Positions 38,601-49,443 of a stretch of DNA of 64,000 nt are shown here, one piece after another (within the stretch, counting starts at the first letter, position 1; each line of letters opens with the position of its first letter). The position numbers and the translations under genes were made by a program. Location: NCBI GenBank assembly GCA_024291935.2, contig JAGTYA010000025.1, positions 8,639,501 to 8,703,500 on the forward strand, given 5' to 3'. Source of the stretch: Okapia johnstoni. Taxonomy: Eukaryota; Chordata; Mammalia; Artiodactyla; Giraffidae. Below the pieces are notes generated by a model, which was not told the origin of the DNA, made no database searches, and saw only the letters and a list, made by a program, of their open reading frames with translations.

Positions 38601-41181
38601 GAGGACCCGCGCCATGGGCATCCCTGGGAGCTTGTCAGCATGCAGCATCCTGAGGGGGCTACCCCAGGGGTCCAGCGGTTAGGACTCCTTGCTTCCACTG
38701 CTGGGGGCCCAGGTTTGATCCCCGGTCAGGGAACTGAGATCCCACAAGCTGCGTGGTGCCTCTTCCCCTCAAAAAGAGAAGGCAGTATCTTGGGACCCCC
38801 ATACAGAGGTACTGGGACAGAAGCTGCGTTTTAAGAATACCCCTATGTGAGTTACATGCCACTGACAGTTCCAGAAGTTCTAGAAGGTTCTAGAGGCAGG
38901 ACTGAAGATCCAGCTCTCTTTGTGCTCAGCTCTGGGGTCTCACTGGCAAGACAGTGATTCCCTAAGCAGCAGGCTGGTTACAAGGCTGGCTCTACAGACT
39001 TTCCACTCAGGTAGGGCCTTTCAAGGTCACACTGGGGCAAGGTGGCCTTAGGGGTCTGATGGTTAAGCCACATATTCCAATCCGGCTTTACAAGTAATAA
39101 GGGGGTAGTCAGAGCAGGACCTGGGCACCCCCACCCCGCCTCAAGCCAGCAGGGGCAGGGGAGGCGCTTACCTCCTTGAGAGCCACGATGAACTCCTCCC
39201 TGGAGATCTGGTGCTCGCCCCGGTCTGCCCTGTGAAACAGCTCTGGGATCTTGATCTTGCGGCAGTGCAGGTGGGAGTACAAGGTCGACAGGGCGGGGGG
39301 TTTGGGCAGTCGGAGCTGGGGCACCTGCCGGCGGCAGAGTCTCTGGCTTTTCTTCTGAAAGAGGCAAGAGAGGGGGCAGAGGGGAGCATTCAGGAGACAC
39401 CATGGAGCTGGTCCCCAGATCTAGAAACAGGAAAGAGAGAGGCCAAGCCACGCCACCCAGACGACAGGGTGGAGGGCAAAGGGCATGGGCTTCCGACAGG
39501 CTCGTCCTGCCACGGGAGGCCAGGGATGCTTGGCTTCTCTGAGCCTCCAAGTTCTCATCAGGCCCAAGAGGTTTGGACAAAATGAGAACTAGAACTTCAT
39601 TCTTACCCCCATCTCTCCTGTCAGACCAGTCACTATTGTAATACCACTGGGCTCTCAGTGCATCAAAATATGAGCCCCTGCCTGAAGCTGCCTGGGGCCT
39701 CTGCCCCCCCAGGGCCTCCCGCCTGGAATACCTCTCCCTTCTCTACCTGTCAGAATCCTACTGCTCCTCCATTTCCAGGTGAACGGGAATACAGTCAGCC
39801 CTCCATGTCCATGGACTCCACATCCACGGATTTAAAAACTCCAGAAAGCTCCAAACAGTAAAGCTTCAATTTGTCATGGCCATCAACTATTTATGTCATA
39901 CTTAACATTATATTTATAACTATTCACATGACCTTTACATTATATTAGGTATTCTAAGTCATCCAGAGATGATTCCAATGTAAGGGAGGATGCTCGTGGG
40001 TTATATGCAAATACTCTGCCCTTTTATATGAGGGTATCAAGCGTCTTCAGATGTTGATATCCGTGGGGTCCCCCCCCAAAGATAGCAGGGTAAACTACTT
40101 AGGAATACTGTTCCTTTAGTGTGGCGCAGCACTTGACAGTTTACAAAAGGCCTTTCTATTCCCTAGCTTATAGCTCCTCAGCGGCCTGGAGTCTATTAGT
40201 GACCTGGAGTCAACTGCAGAGTCATTAATCTCTTGCGTCTGCCTCCCCCACTAACATGTGAACACCTGGGAGGGAGCAAGACCACGTCTTACTCAGCTAC
40301 ATTCTCCACCTCCTATGCTTATACTGAACAAAGCCGCCAGTCCTGTGCAGCCAGGCAGGAATTGTTTGCTGAATGGAAAAGAAGGATGCCGTGAATTCGA
40401 TATTAGGTATTAGCTTCCCTTTTTACAAATGAAGAAACAGGCTCAGAGAGGTGAAGTGACTTTCTCAGGGTCACACAGCAAGTAAGCAGTGGATTTCTAA
40501 CCCAAGTCCTGTGCTTATACACTGTGCTGCTGGCAGGAAAGGGTGTGTGAGAACCATGAAAGTTGGGTTTTGACTATGATTACACCAAGGACTGACTTTG
40601 AAGTTTGGGGGCTAACCCAAATGAAACCAGTAATTCTGCAATAATAATAAAAATGACAAACACTGAACGAGGGCTCACTATACGCTCAGCATGTCTCAGG
40701 CACCCTATATATATATATTAATCCATTTGGATGTTGGAGCAACCATGGGAAGCATGCACAATGGTTATCCCCACTTAACAGCTGAGGAAACTGAAGCCCA
40801 GATCATATGGCTAGGAAGTAGCCGAGCTGGGTTTAAACCCAAGTTATCTGATGTCTTATGCCAGCTTTGCCTGAACTGGGAGAATTTTCAAGTGTCTGTG
40901 TTGGATGCATTTGGAAGATGAGGGCTCTGGCTACTGACTGCCAGTTACTATCCCTATGGGCTTGGACAATGTGTGGCCTCACCGAGCTTGTCTTCATATT
41001 TACAGAAGGAACAATATGTATAATATACACAAATTCATATACAAATGTTGTAAAAGATTTTCTTAGAAAAGGTTTGTAAGATTTTCTTATAAAAGATTTT
41101 CTTCTAAAAGATTTTCTTCTAAAAGATTTTCTTCCAGTCTCACAATTGTGATCTTCACAATAGCCCTGTGAACACATGGCG

Positions 41182-41231
<50 letters not shown>

Positions 41232-44200
41232 TGTATGTGCTCAGTCGCATCTGACTCTTTGCGACCCCACAGACTGTAGCCCGTTGGGCTCCTCTGTCTA
41301 TAGGATTATCCAGGCAAGAATACAGGAGTGGGGTGCCCTTCCCTTCTGCAGGGGATCTTCCTGACCCAGGGATGGAACCTGGGTCTCCTGCATTGCAGGC
41401 AGCTTTTTTACTGTCTGAGCCAACAGGGAAGCCCAACAAGAGATCACATTACACCTCCTTTTCAGGACTTCTGTCCCAGGACTCCCCTGGACTGGGAGTG
41501 GGGATGGTGGGGGTTAGGGTGAAAGATCTGCACCCTTCCTAATCTGAGGGAATGAGTAACAGCAAGCCCCTAACACCCAAAGTGTCTGCACCTGGAAAAC
41601 AGGGCTGCTCACCGTGGTGTCCCTGCTCATGGCTAGCTGGCTCGGCAGCTGAGCCACGTGCTGCTCCTTGTGGATATCACGTAAGACCTTGGCCTCGGAC
41701 AGCGTGAGACTGGCCTTGTTCTGCAGCCACCTCTCGACGTTGCCAAATGATTCCAGGTCCTTCCGCATCTTCAGCCTCTGTCTGAGCCACACCTTCAGGT
41801 CCTTCGGCTGTTCTTGGATGTCCCTGACTTCTGGGGCTTTGGGGCTGGGGGTGGGTTCCGGGGGAGTCTGGGGTTGGGGCGTGGGACAGTCGGGCCTTGG
41901 AGCCTCCTTCTGCGGCAAGATGATGACCCGCCGGCGGCTCGTGGGCAGGTGGAAGTCCTCCTGCTTGAACTGCTTGAAGCAGTGGGCGATGACCGCTTCA
42001 GGGTTGAACATGGGCTCCTTGCTGGCATTTTCATCGTCAAATAATGACTTAGACTGGCAGAACCCTTGGGGGAAGAAGGTTAGAAGGTGAGTTCCTATCA
42101 GGATGAGGACCAAAGGAATCAGGAAGGAGAAATGCTTCAGCACCGGGCTGTGTGTCAAAGCGCCTGGCTTCCAGGCCTGACTTCATTGTTGCCTTGAGAT
42201 GATGGTGAAACTATTTACATCTAACGCGACTGGGTACTCCCCGCAGCAGGCACTGTGTTAAGGGATTTCTTTGCTTTCTCATGGAACCGTCTTAGGTTCT
42301 AATCTTACTCCACCCGACCCTGTCTGCACCTTACTCGTTGGCAATCAGAATGATCTTTTTAAAATGCCATTCTGATGGTCTGAACATCTGAGGCAGCCTA
42401 GTGCTGGAAAGAGCGGAGGCTTTGCATCCAGAGTGCTCTGGCCTGAGTCCTAGCCCAGCTGCTTATGGGCAGCATGATCTCTTATTCTTTCTGGGTCTCA
42501 ATCTCTTCATCTGTAAAATGGGGATAATGATGGTACCTGCCTTACTGTGTGGTAGAGATGCTTAGAATCCGTTCAGTTTATTCATAATGCTCACGCGTGC
42601 TCAGTCATGTCCAACTCTTTGTGACCCCCCTGCCCTCCATGGACTGTTGCCCGCCAGGCTCCTCTGTCCATGGGATTTTCCAGGCAAAAATACTGGAGCA
42701 GGTTGCCATTTGCTCCTCCATGGGGTCTTCCTGATCCAGGGATCAAACTCAAGTCTCCTATACTAGCAGGCAAATTTTTACCGCTGAGCCACCAGGGAAG
42801 CCCTTGGTTGATGTTTATCTTTTCCAGTACACTGTGAACCAGGATCTCATCTCTCTTGTTCCCTGCTGGAGTCCCAGTGCCTCCACAGTGCCAACATACA
42901 CTGGGAACTCAGTAGATATTTGGTTGTTGTTGCTCAGTCACTCAGGCGTGTCCAACTCTTTGTGACCCCATGGACTGCAGCACACCAGGCTTCCATGTCC
43001 TTCACTGTCTCCCAGAGCTTGCTCAAACTCATGTCCATTGAGTTGGTGATACCATCCAACCATCTTGTCCTCAGTCATCCCCTTCTCTTGTCTTCAATCT
43101 TTCCCAGTATCAGGGTCTTTTCCAATGAGTCAGCTCTTCGCATCACGTGGCCAAATTATTGGAGCTTCAGCTTCAGCATCAGTCCCTCCAATGGATATTT
43201 GGGGTTCATTTCCTTTAGGACAGACTGGTTTGATCTCCCTGCAGTCCAAGGGACTCTCAAGAGTCTTCTCCAATGCCACAGGTCAAAAGCACCAATTCTT
43301 CAGTGCTAAGCCTTCTTTATGGTCTAGCTCTCACATCCATACATGACTACTGGAAAAACCATAGCTTTGACTAGACGGGCCTTTGTTGGCAAAGTAACGT
43401 CTCTGCTTTTTAATATGCTGTCTAGGTTAGTCATAACTTTTCTTCCAAGGAGCAAGCATCTTTTAATTTCATGGCTGCACTCACCATCTGCAGTGATTTT
43501 GGAGCCCCCCAAAATAAAGTCTGTCACCTGTTTCCATTGTTTCCTCATCTATTTGCCATGAAGTGATGGGACCAGATGCCATGATCTCAGTTTTCTGAAT
43601 GTTGAGTTTTAAGCCAGCTTTTTCACTCTCCTCTTTCACCTTCATCAAAAGGCTCTTTATTTCCTCTTCACTTTGGTAAGTGAGTGAATTACAAGTGGAT
43701 GGACCTAAGAGGTTGGCACCATGATTATACCCATTTTACAGATTAAGACAGTGAGCTCAGAGAGGCCAGAGAACACACAGTTGATTAGTAGCAGAGGTGG
43801 GACATGAGCTTTGGCTTGCCTGGCCCCAGAGCTCAGCTGTTAGCCATTTCTTGATATTACCCCAGGCTGTGACCTAATCCCACTGAGTCTCAATTCTTTC
43901 ACTAAAATGATATAAACTCTGCTCTAGCAACCTTCCAAAACTGTTATGAAGAGCAAATGAATAACAGGTGTGAGAATGTTGTAAAATTCAGAAGGAACAG
44001 AGCATTATTATAAAAAAAAATCTTAAAAAAAAATCTTGTCATCTGCTACATCATTTTCCTGATACAATGAAAACTCTCCTGCTTAAACCTTTCTGTTACT
44101 CCCCGCTGCCTCCAGGATAAAGTTCAATCTCCTTAACATGACCCCACCGGTTGCACCCGCCGCTGCCAACCCCCCTAATCTCTCCAATGCCTCCTCCTCA

Positions 44201-46232
44201 TCCCCGCTTCCTCCCCTTGTATTGGTTCCCAAGCTAACCTGACTGTGGTTTCAAGGTACCTCCTTCTGCCCCCGTACCCCTTTCTGTCTTTGGAATGCAC
44301 TTCCCTCTCCTCTGCTCACTTGGTCACTCCCTCCTTGGCCTCAGAGGCTCAGCTCAAGCATCACCTGTCCCCAGAAGCATCCCAACCCCTCCCTCCTGCC
44401 CCTCTGGGTCCCAGAGCCCCCAAGCTTAGCCCCCTCATAGCATTTACCATATTTTTCTTGATGCCGATACTTTTTCCCAACAGCCTGTGAGTCTCCCAAT
44501 GGTAAGAACTGTGTCTTACTTCCTGTGTATCCCCGGTACCCAGCCTGGCACAAAGTGAACAGTCAGTACAGCTGTTAAGTCTCTTTACGATTCATGTATT
44601 CCTTTCATAGTCAGAAAATAATTAGACTATGCATACATTAATGTGGACAGAAGTAAGCACTTCTCAACAACCCATGTATTATTTCTTTGACGACAAGATG
44701 CTGGGTTCGACTGAGAATGTAGTCATTCATCCAACCAGCTTTTTACAAATGTCTCCCTGAATTCCATCCTACCTCTCTGACCACTTATTCTTGGGCCTCT
44801 CTTTTCTTATCCACTACTAAAAAGTCGATGGCTTCCAGGTTTCCACTTGGGTGCTCTTGTTTTTTTTCAAACAATCTCCTCCACTCTCATTTCTGTGGCC
44901 CTGCATATGCAGAGGACTCTCATACCAATATTTATGACTTGGAATTAGCTTCGACTATACATACAGTGAGAAGAAAATGGCAACCCACTCCAGTATTCTT
45001 GCCTGGAGAATCCCATGGACAGAAGAACCTGGTGGGCTACAGTCCATAGGGTCGCAGAGTTGTACATGACAGAAGCGATTTAGCATTCTACCTACAGTTG
45101 CTCCCAAAGCACCTCAACTTGTATGGCTGACAAAAATCTCAAGCTCAACCAAGACTGAACTTATCTCCATGTCCCTGTCTACTTTTGTGGGAGGTTCCTT
45201 AACTCTGTAGAAAGCACCTCCATCTGCCAGGTCAACCTGGCTACCAACCTGAGTGTCATCCTTGATTGCTCTTCTCAAGTCCCCTATCTAATCAGCCCCC
45301 AAGTCCCAGAAGTCCCCTCTCGCCTGGTGCCTTTCCCTAGCCTCCCGGGTTCTTTGGCCGGGGCATTTGGGACAGCTCCCCACTCCCAACATTCTGAGTC
45401 TGCCAATTCATTTCTGCATTTGCTGATGCTCCCAATCTGATGCCGTTATTCTCAGTAGCTTCTCCATCTCCTGGCTCCCAAGATCTCTCGGGATCTTATC
45501 CCTTCTGACCCCTCTCACCCCTCATCTCCAGCAGCACTTAAACTCTGAGCAGTTTTCTGAAGACACCATGTCTCTGGGCCTCTGTGCATGCTCTTCCCCT
45601 GGTCTGAAGGCCTTTCCTCCTCCTTCCGGCTTGGAGGACTCCCTGTAAAGATCTCTTCCAGGATCATGGAAGCATTCCCCGTCTCCCCGCCTCCTCTGCA
45701 CTTAGCAGATCTCTTACTCCTGGGTGTCACCCTTGGACCCAGTATTCATCCCTTCTTCTGGGATTTTCCATGTATCTGTCATTCACCTCTAAAGTTGTGG
45801 TGCTGCTCAAGGACAGCAGGCTATTGTGCAAAGTTTGAAGACTGATTTTCTTTTCCATGCCGCTTCTCCAGTACTGAATGTACTCAAGTCTGGTGAGGAA
45901 GTAGGGACAGTCAGAGGGCCTGGACACCTTTCCCTGGGCACATGGGTTGGGCCTCTGGTTCCAAACCAAGGCTACTCAGCCGGCTCACTCAGCCCTGGCC
46001 CGGAAATCTGAGAAACACGCATGACCTGCCCCCGACTCCCTGGCAACCCCGCACCCGGAGAAGGGACGGCACAATGAGATACCCGTCCCTGTCCTAGCCC
46101 TCACTCCGCTTGCACACGTCCACTCGGGGGTCGAGGGCTTCCTGGCGGTGGCGTCGATTCCCGGGAGCTTAGGGTAAGCTTACGGAGCAGCGACCGCAAC
46201 GCAGCCTCGTACTCTTCATTAGAGTCGTCCAT
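28448..46232 (-). CDS. EFCAB12: EFCAB12 (EF-hand calcium-binding domain-containing protein 12)
   Basis: EFCAB12 (human C3orf25) is a poorly studied EF-hand-related protein. Nine minus-strand exons chain in phase: 46232-46116, 42053-41613, 39354-39172, 37208-37052, 36701-36505, 35621-35408, 31398-31239, 29640-29584 and 28706-28448. They give about 594 residues; the human protein is 572. Order along the protein: N-terminal [16 protein letters not shown], a Pro-rich linker, a degenerate EF-hand ([20 protein letters not shown]), a second EF-like helix-loop-helix ([16 protein letters not shown]), and a conserved C-terminal half ending [20 protein letters not shown]. The end of exon 1 is uncertain: CGT|GTGCAA joined to CAG|TCTAAG (used here) or GGAC|GTGTGC joined to AAG|GGTTC (597 residues) both keep frame, while the nicer GTGAGG donor does not. 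The end of exon 7 seems to use a GC donor. Confidence 0.87.
29217..29438 (-). repeat. Bov-tA SINE
   Basis: Antisense copy ending CTGAGCCACCAGGGAAGCCC, in EFCAB12 intron 8. Confidence 0.85.
29584..29640 (-). CDS. EFCAB12: EFCAB12 exon 8 (57-base microexon)
   Basis: This exon encodes [18 protein letters not shown] with split codons at both ends. The acceptor CACCAG is preceded by a (CT)n microsatellite that forms the polypyrimidine tract. The donor is GTCTGT. The peptide resembles the matching human segment (KK.PKKSKK.RFKEFEEF). Confidence 0.85.
29650..29687. repeat. (GA)n microsatellite abutting EFCAB12 exon 8 acceptor
   Basis: About 19 GA units. On the transcribed sense of EFCAB12 this is (CT)n starting only a few bases upstream of the CACCAG acceptor. 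Confidence 0.95.
31239..31398 (-). CDS. EFCAB12: EFCAB12 exon 7 (probable GC donor)
   Basis: This exon encodes [20 protein letters not shown] through VAQKPD plus AA of a Lys codon. Exon 8 begins in a phase that needs two leftover bases. The only junction that also matches the human order (DK then K.PKK) is AA|GCTGAG, a GC rather than GT donor. In-frame GT choices nearby are in the wrong phase. The frame stays open far past the donor. Confidence 0.75.
31525..31660 (-). repeat. CHR-type SINE fragment
   Basis: Antisense, containing GGGATCTTAGTTCCCCGACC and ending CTCCAGGGAAGTCCC. Confidence 0.7.
32210..32335 (-). repeat. CHR-type SINE fragment
   Basis: Antisense, containing GGGATCTTAGTTCTCTGACC, ending ACCGCCAGGGAAGTTC; a second copy follows directly. 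Confidence 0.68.
32345..32500 (-). repeat. CHR-type SINE
   Basis: Antisense, from TATTTATTTATTTGGCTGC to GGACCACCAGGGAAGTCCC, tandem to the previous fragment. Confidence 0.72.
33475..33868 (+). repeat. MLT1-type (MaLR) solo LTR fossil
   Basis: It matches the MLT1 layout: GTATCCCCACAAATTCATAT near the start, GATCTTGGACTTTCCAGCCT in the middle and TCTGTGGTGTTTTGTTACAG near the end. It is an old copy with no coding sequence. Confidence 0.72.
34972..35224 (+). repeat. CHR-type SINE
   Basis: Sense copy: GACTTCCCTGGTGGTGCAGT at the head and AATAAATAAAAG at the tail. Confidence 0.75.
35408..35621 (-). CDS. EFCAB12: EFCAB12 exon 6
   Basis: This exon encodes [20 protein letters not shown] through [11 protein letters not shown]. 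The donor GTACAG splits an Ala codon completed by exon 7. Confidence 0.87.
35877..36093 (-). repeat. Bov-tA SINE
   Basis: Antisense, from CGTGCTAAGTCGCTTCAGTC to TGAGCCACCAGGGAAGC. Confidence 0.85.
36505..36701 (-). CDS. EFCAB12: EFCAB12 exon 5
   Basis: This exon encodes [18 protein letters not shown] through [11 protein letters not shown], including the acidic helix [10 protein letters not shown]. The acceptor is CCCTAG and the donor is GTGCCC. Confidence 0.85.
37052..37208 (-). CDS. EFCAB12: EFCAB12 exon 4
   Basis: This exon encodes [20 protein letters not shown] through [13 protein letters not shown], a second EF-hand-like helix-loop-helix. The donor is GTACGG, in phase 1. Confidence 0.87.
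37808..37962 (+). repeat. CHR-type SINE
   Basis: Head AGGGACTTCCCTGGTGGTGT, GGTTCGATCCCTGGTCAGG box and an A-rich tail. Confidence 0.75.
38208..38400 (+). repeat. Fossil DNA-transposon-like repeat, family not named
   Basis: The phrases GAGCAAACTTTTTCTAGAAA and TGTGTTCCAATAAAACTTTA are familiar from an interspersed mammalian repeat, but I could not name the family with certainty. Confidence 0.5.
38651..38780 (+). repeat. CHR-type SINE
   Basis: It contains CCAGCGGTTAGGACTCC and GGTCAGGGAACTGAGATCCC. Confidence 0.68.
39172..39354 (-). CDS. EFCAB12: EFCAB12 exon 3 (EF-hand 1)
   Basis: This phase 0/0 exon of 61 codons encodes [20 protein letters not shown] through EEFIVALKE. The EF-hand-like unit [18 protein letters not shown] keeps the loop's central Ile and closing Glu but lacks acidic residues at loop positions 1 and 3, so calcium binding is doubtful. 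The donor is GTAAGC. Confidence 0.88.
41052..41135. repeat. 15-bp tandem repeat (AAAAGATTTTCTTCT)
   Basis: Three near-perfect units at 41091-41135 and two more diverged units at 41052 and 41076. It lies in EFCAB12 intron 2. Confidence 0.9.
41184..41230. repeat. (GT)n microsatellite
   Basis: About 23 GT units directly joined to an antisense Bov-tA SINE, as often happens at the 3' tails of these elements. Confidence 0.95.
41231..41434 (-). repeat. Bov-tA SINE
   Basis: Antisense, containing CTCTTTGCGACCCCACAGAC and ending GAGCCAACAGGGAAGCCC. Confidence 0.85.
41613..42053 (-). CDS. EFCAB12: EFCAB12 exon 2
   Basis: This exon encodes [20 protein letters not shown] through [12 protein letters not shown], with a Pro-rich stretch ([14 protein letters not shown]) and basic segments ([16 protein letters not shown]). 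The donor is GTGAGC. The exon may begin at 42064 if the upstream AAG acceptor is used. Confidence 0.85.
42592..42804 (-). repeat. Bov-tA SINE
   Basis: Antisense, containing CTCTTTGTGACC and ending GAGCCACCAGGGAAGCCC. Confidence 0.85.
42922..43690 (-). mobile_element. BovB (RTE) LINE 3' fragment
   Basis: Antisense piece of the BovB reverse transcriptase region. The minus strand still reads fragments such as [20 protein letters not shown] and [20 protein letters not shown]. It is in inverted orientation to the copy at 62510-63170. Truncated and broken. Confidence 0.88.
44966..45085 (+). repeat. Partial Bov-tA SINE
   Basis: It contains AATGGCAACCCACTCCAGTA and TACAGTCCATAGGGTCGCAG. Confidence 0.82.
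46116..46232 (-). CDS. EFCAB12: EFCAB12 exon 1 (start codon; donor uncertain)
   Basis: This exon encodes [20 protein letters not shown] through PRPPSGR. It lies in a CpG-rich block, as a promoter-proximal exon should. The 3' boundary could also be 46118 or 46105; only the first two keep frame with the next exon found. Confidence 0.7.
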
Positions 46233-46480
46233 GGTCGCGGCGCTGGAAGCCGGCGCTGAAGAGCGGGCGCGAGTGCGTGCGTGTGTGCGTGTGTGTGTTT
46301 GCTTGCGCGGGAGTACAGGGTACTTGAAAAGCAGTGATAACCAAGTTTGCAAGAAACGCGAGACCTGTGGAGCTTGGACGCAACTGTTGCCAGGACTACG
46401 GACGCCCCGCGCTGATTGGCTGGGCGCCGCCACGTGGCGGGCCCGGAGAGACAGCCTAGCTCCCTGCTAGGGTCCCGGGA
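46233..46480 (-). promoter_or_regulatory. EFCAB12: EFCAB12 CpG-rich promoter region
   Basis: This GC-rich block upstream of the EFCAB12 start holds CCAAT on the minus strand (46415-46419), a CACGTG E-box (46431-46436) and an imperfect GT-rich leader at about 46270-46300. No TATA box is clear. Confidence 0.5.
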
Positions 46481-46768
46481 GGGGCCGCGAGCAAATGGTG
46501 CAGCGCCTCTGGCTCCGCAACCAACCAACCAAACAAAACCCCATTGGATTTCTTAGATGGGCCCGGTGGCCCCTCAATCTGGAGTAATAAATCCCTGGTT
46601 TCCCCCTAAACCGTAGGGACTTCAGCAGGTCTCCACGTGTTTAGAACACGTACTCCCTCCTCCAGATAGACCCCTAGTGAATCCTGGACGAATAAAGGCA
46701 GTGTTTTTGGTATGCATGGTCCCCGAAGTACACGGTGAACCTGAGAACTGGAGTAGTAGTCATAAACA

Positions 46769-46850
46769 TTGGGCTGGCCAAAAGGTCGCTCGGATTTTTC
46801 ATGATCGGAGGGAGAAACCCGAAGGAACTTTTTGGCCAATCCAAAATTTG
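46769..46850. mobile_element. Mariner-type MITE
   Basis: Inverted arms GGCTGGCCAAAAGGTCGCTC and (other strand) GGATTGGCCAAAAAGTTCCT enclose a very short centre, as in ruminant mariner-derived miniature elements. No transposase. Confidence 0.72.
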
Positions 46851-47289
46851 ACCTGCCCATTGGTAGGCAAGAGGTGGTCTTATTCAAACAATGGAATATT
46901 AGTCGTTAGAAAGGAAGGAAGTGCTGACACATGCTGCTGTGGCAGGCTGGCGCTTGGGGCCCTTTGCTGCAGTGCTTATACCAGGAGAAACGTCTCCTGG
47001 AGCAGCTAAAAATATAAAGAAACTATACAAGAGACTAATTAACAGGTAAGGGGTTTCTTGCTGGGGAGATGAAAATATCCTGCAGTTAGTGATGATGGTT
47101 GCACACTGTGAATGTACTAAAAACCATTGAATTGTGCCCTTTAAAAATGGTTAAATAAAAAAAAAAAATGGTTAAATCAATTTGGGGGGGAAAATTTTGT
47201 TTCAATAAAAAGTTAGAAAAAACCCCAACACTTGAGGGCTTACTTTGTATAAGATACCATCCTTACTGAAATGTGTTATTATTATTTTT

Positions 47290-47418
47290 TTAAAAACTAT
47301 TTGGCTGTGCTGGAACTTCACTGTGGGATGTGGAATCTAGTGACCTGACCAGGAATCGAACCTGGGCCCCCTGCAATGGGAGGGTGGAGTCTGAGCCACT
47401 GGTCTGACAGGGAAGTCC
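47290..47418 (-). repeat. CHR-type SINE
   Basis: Antisense, from ACTATTTGGCTGTGCTGG to GACAGGGAAGTCCC. Confidence 0.7.
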
Positions 47419-48222
47419 CTAAAATGCATCAGTTTTGTGACCCTCTCAACAATCTGAGGTCTTCACTCGGACCATCCCTATAGGCCACATTAATGCAGTG
47501 CTTCTATAACCCAGACTCCATGTAAACTATTTCATATATTGACTTAATAATCATAATTGACCCATTCTAAAGAGATGAGGGAACAGGTACAGAGACCAGG
47601 TCATCTGCAGGAAAAGGGAAAAGGCAGGGCTTGACATAGACTGAGCTCTTGACGCGGAGCTTCCCTGCGATGTCCACAGGCCCACAATCCTGGTGGAGAT
47701 GCTGGGATGGGACCTGGGCCCCACCACCCATGAACGCCAAGTTTGGTGCCTGCCCTACCCTCTGACCTCAGCTGTGGCCAGGGTTGCAGGGGACCCTCTA
47801 GACTCTTCACCGCAGTGTTGGGCACCTTGTCCCCACACGTTACCCCTTCCGTTCTTTTTCATGATTGTTTATACTTTTCTCTTTCCTGTGAGGGTCCCCA
47901 CAGAGCCTTTTCATCTTTATGTCCCTACCCAGCACAGACTCGCACTTAGCGAATGCTACTCTGGTGTCTGTTACATAAAAATGTGATGGGAGGTTATGAA
48001 GTGGATGCTTGCCTTGAGGGTATGTGTGTGGCCAGTTTTCCCGCTCTGTTCAAAATCCATCCTTCTCTAAAAAATGGAACTCATTCACTGAAGTGGAAAC
48101 AACCAGTGCTCTGCAGCAGTGTTTCCTTGTTCTGTTCACACTCTACCCTACAACTGTTTTCCTAACAATTTATTTTTCATTTATTCAATCAGCTTAATTT
48201 GCAAATTATGCCTTTGAAAGGT

Positions 48223-48990
48223 TGTTGCTGAACCACATAAAATGCCGGGATTCTTGGCCTCCGGAGAATTCAATCTGGGGCCAGTAACAAGGCTTGATTG
48301 CTCAGAGCTTTTGTACAATAAAGGTTTATTAAAGTATTAAAGAGATAGAGAAAGCTTCTGACATAGACATTAGAAGGGGACAGAAAGAGTGACCCCCTGC
48401 TAGTCTTTAGCTGGATGTTATATAGCGACTAGCAGTCTGCTAATTAGAGAAAGGAAATGTCTCAAACTGAGAGAATGGCACCAGGCCCCTCACCCACATG
48501 TGTTTTGAGATAACATTGGCACCAGGTGAGTCATCTCATCTCTGGGCCATAAAACCGTTGACATGAATCTTGAAGAAAGGCAGATTTCCAAGCAAATACA
48601 GTTTCATTAACATAGATTAGGAGGACACTGTATGAGTAAAACATACTGGTTTGTCAAGTCGGTTCTGAGCCTTTAGGTGGAACTGACTTGCAGACAGAGT
48701 CTAGGGTAAATACATAGTACATTAACATAGCTTAAGACAAATATTTCCGTAAGAAAAATGCATTGGTTAGCTCAAGGTTTGAGAAAAGTGAAGTTCAGGT
48801 GGAACCTGGTGTCATGGCAACACATAATTTTAAGAGAAACCTTTTTAAATTTGTATAGAGAAGGGGAAAAAATACAACACTAGTAGTTTGTTTCCTCCTG
48901 CCGCTTAAGAGCGAGAGGAAAAATGTCTGACACTTGCAACCTGTATCCTCCGTGTGGAGACCCCTGGCCTTCCTGCCTGTTACCCTCTCA
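48223..48990 (-). mobile_element. Solo LTR (endogenous retrovirus-like), antisense
   Basis: A 768-base block bounded by TG at its left and CA at its right. On the minus strand an AATAAA signal is followed about 110 bases later by the CA end, the R-U5 layout of an LTR. No internal retroviral genes flank it. No clear target-site duplication was seen. The family is not identified. Its U3 reads toward EFCAB12. Confidence 0.65.
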
Positions 48991-49319
48991 CCTTAAAATG
49001 ATAATTAAGGCTTGAAAACTTAGATCTTCATTTGTTTCGTGAGTTCCTTCTAAAGTAAATGTTTTAGTATTTGGGTTATACCATTATACCTGTATTAAAA
49101 ATGGCATAAAACTAAAAAGGTCTTGTCTTCCAACTGGAAGATGAGAGATGGGTAAATGCTTGAGTTTTCACATGGGGATCATGAATGCATGAGTCAGAAA
49201 CCAGGACTCTGAAACATAACTGCAGGCAGGTATTCACACTAGGTTATCAAATGGATGCTGGGGTCAAACCTCCAATTCCTTAAAAGTCAACAGAGAGTCC
49301 TTTAAGAACACATAATGAC

Positions 49320-49443
49320 AGGGACTTCCCTGTGGCTAAGACTCTGTGCTCCCAATGAAGGGGGCCTGGGTTTGATTCCTGGTTGGGGAATTAGATCCCA
49401 CATACTGCAACTAAGACCTGGTACAGTTAAAAAAAAAAAAAAG
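49320..49443 (+). repeat. CHR-type SINE
   Basis: Head CAGGGACTTCCCTGTGGCTA and poly-A tail. Confidence 0.72.

Noticed and set aside
42920..43561. Open frames around the antisense LINE
   Set aside because: They come from a truncated BovB fragment.
46034..46047. Possible X-box GACTCCCTGGCAAC near EFCAB12 exon 1
   Set aside because: Only the right half-site fits the RFX consensus; the left half has two mismatches and the site is inside intron 1. GTTGCC at 46385-46390 is also a lone half-site.
46101..46107. GTGAGG as the EFCAB12 exon 1 donor
   Set aside because: It is the best-looking donor, but joining it to either acceptor of the next exon found leads to a frame break; it would need an unseen intermediate exon.
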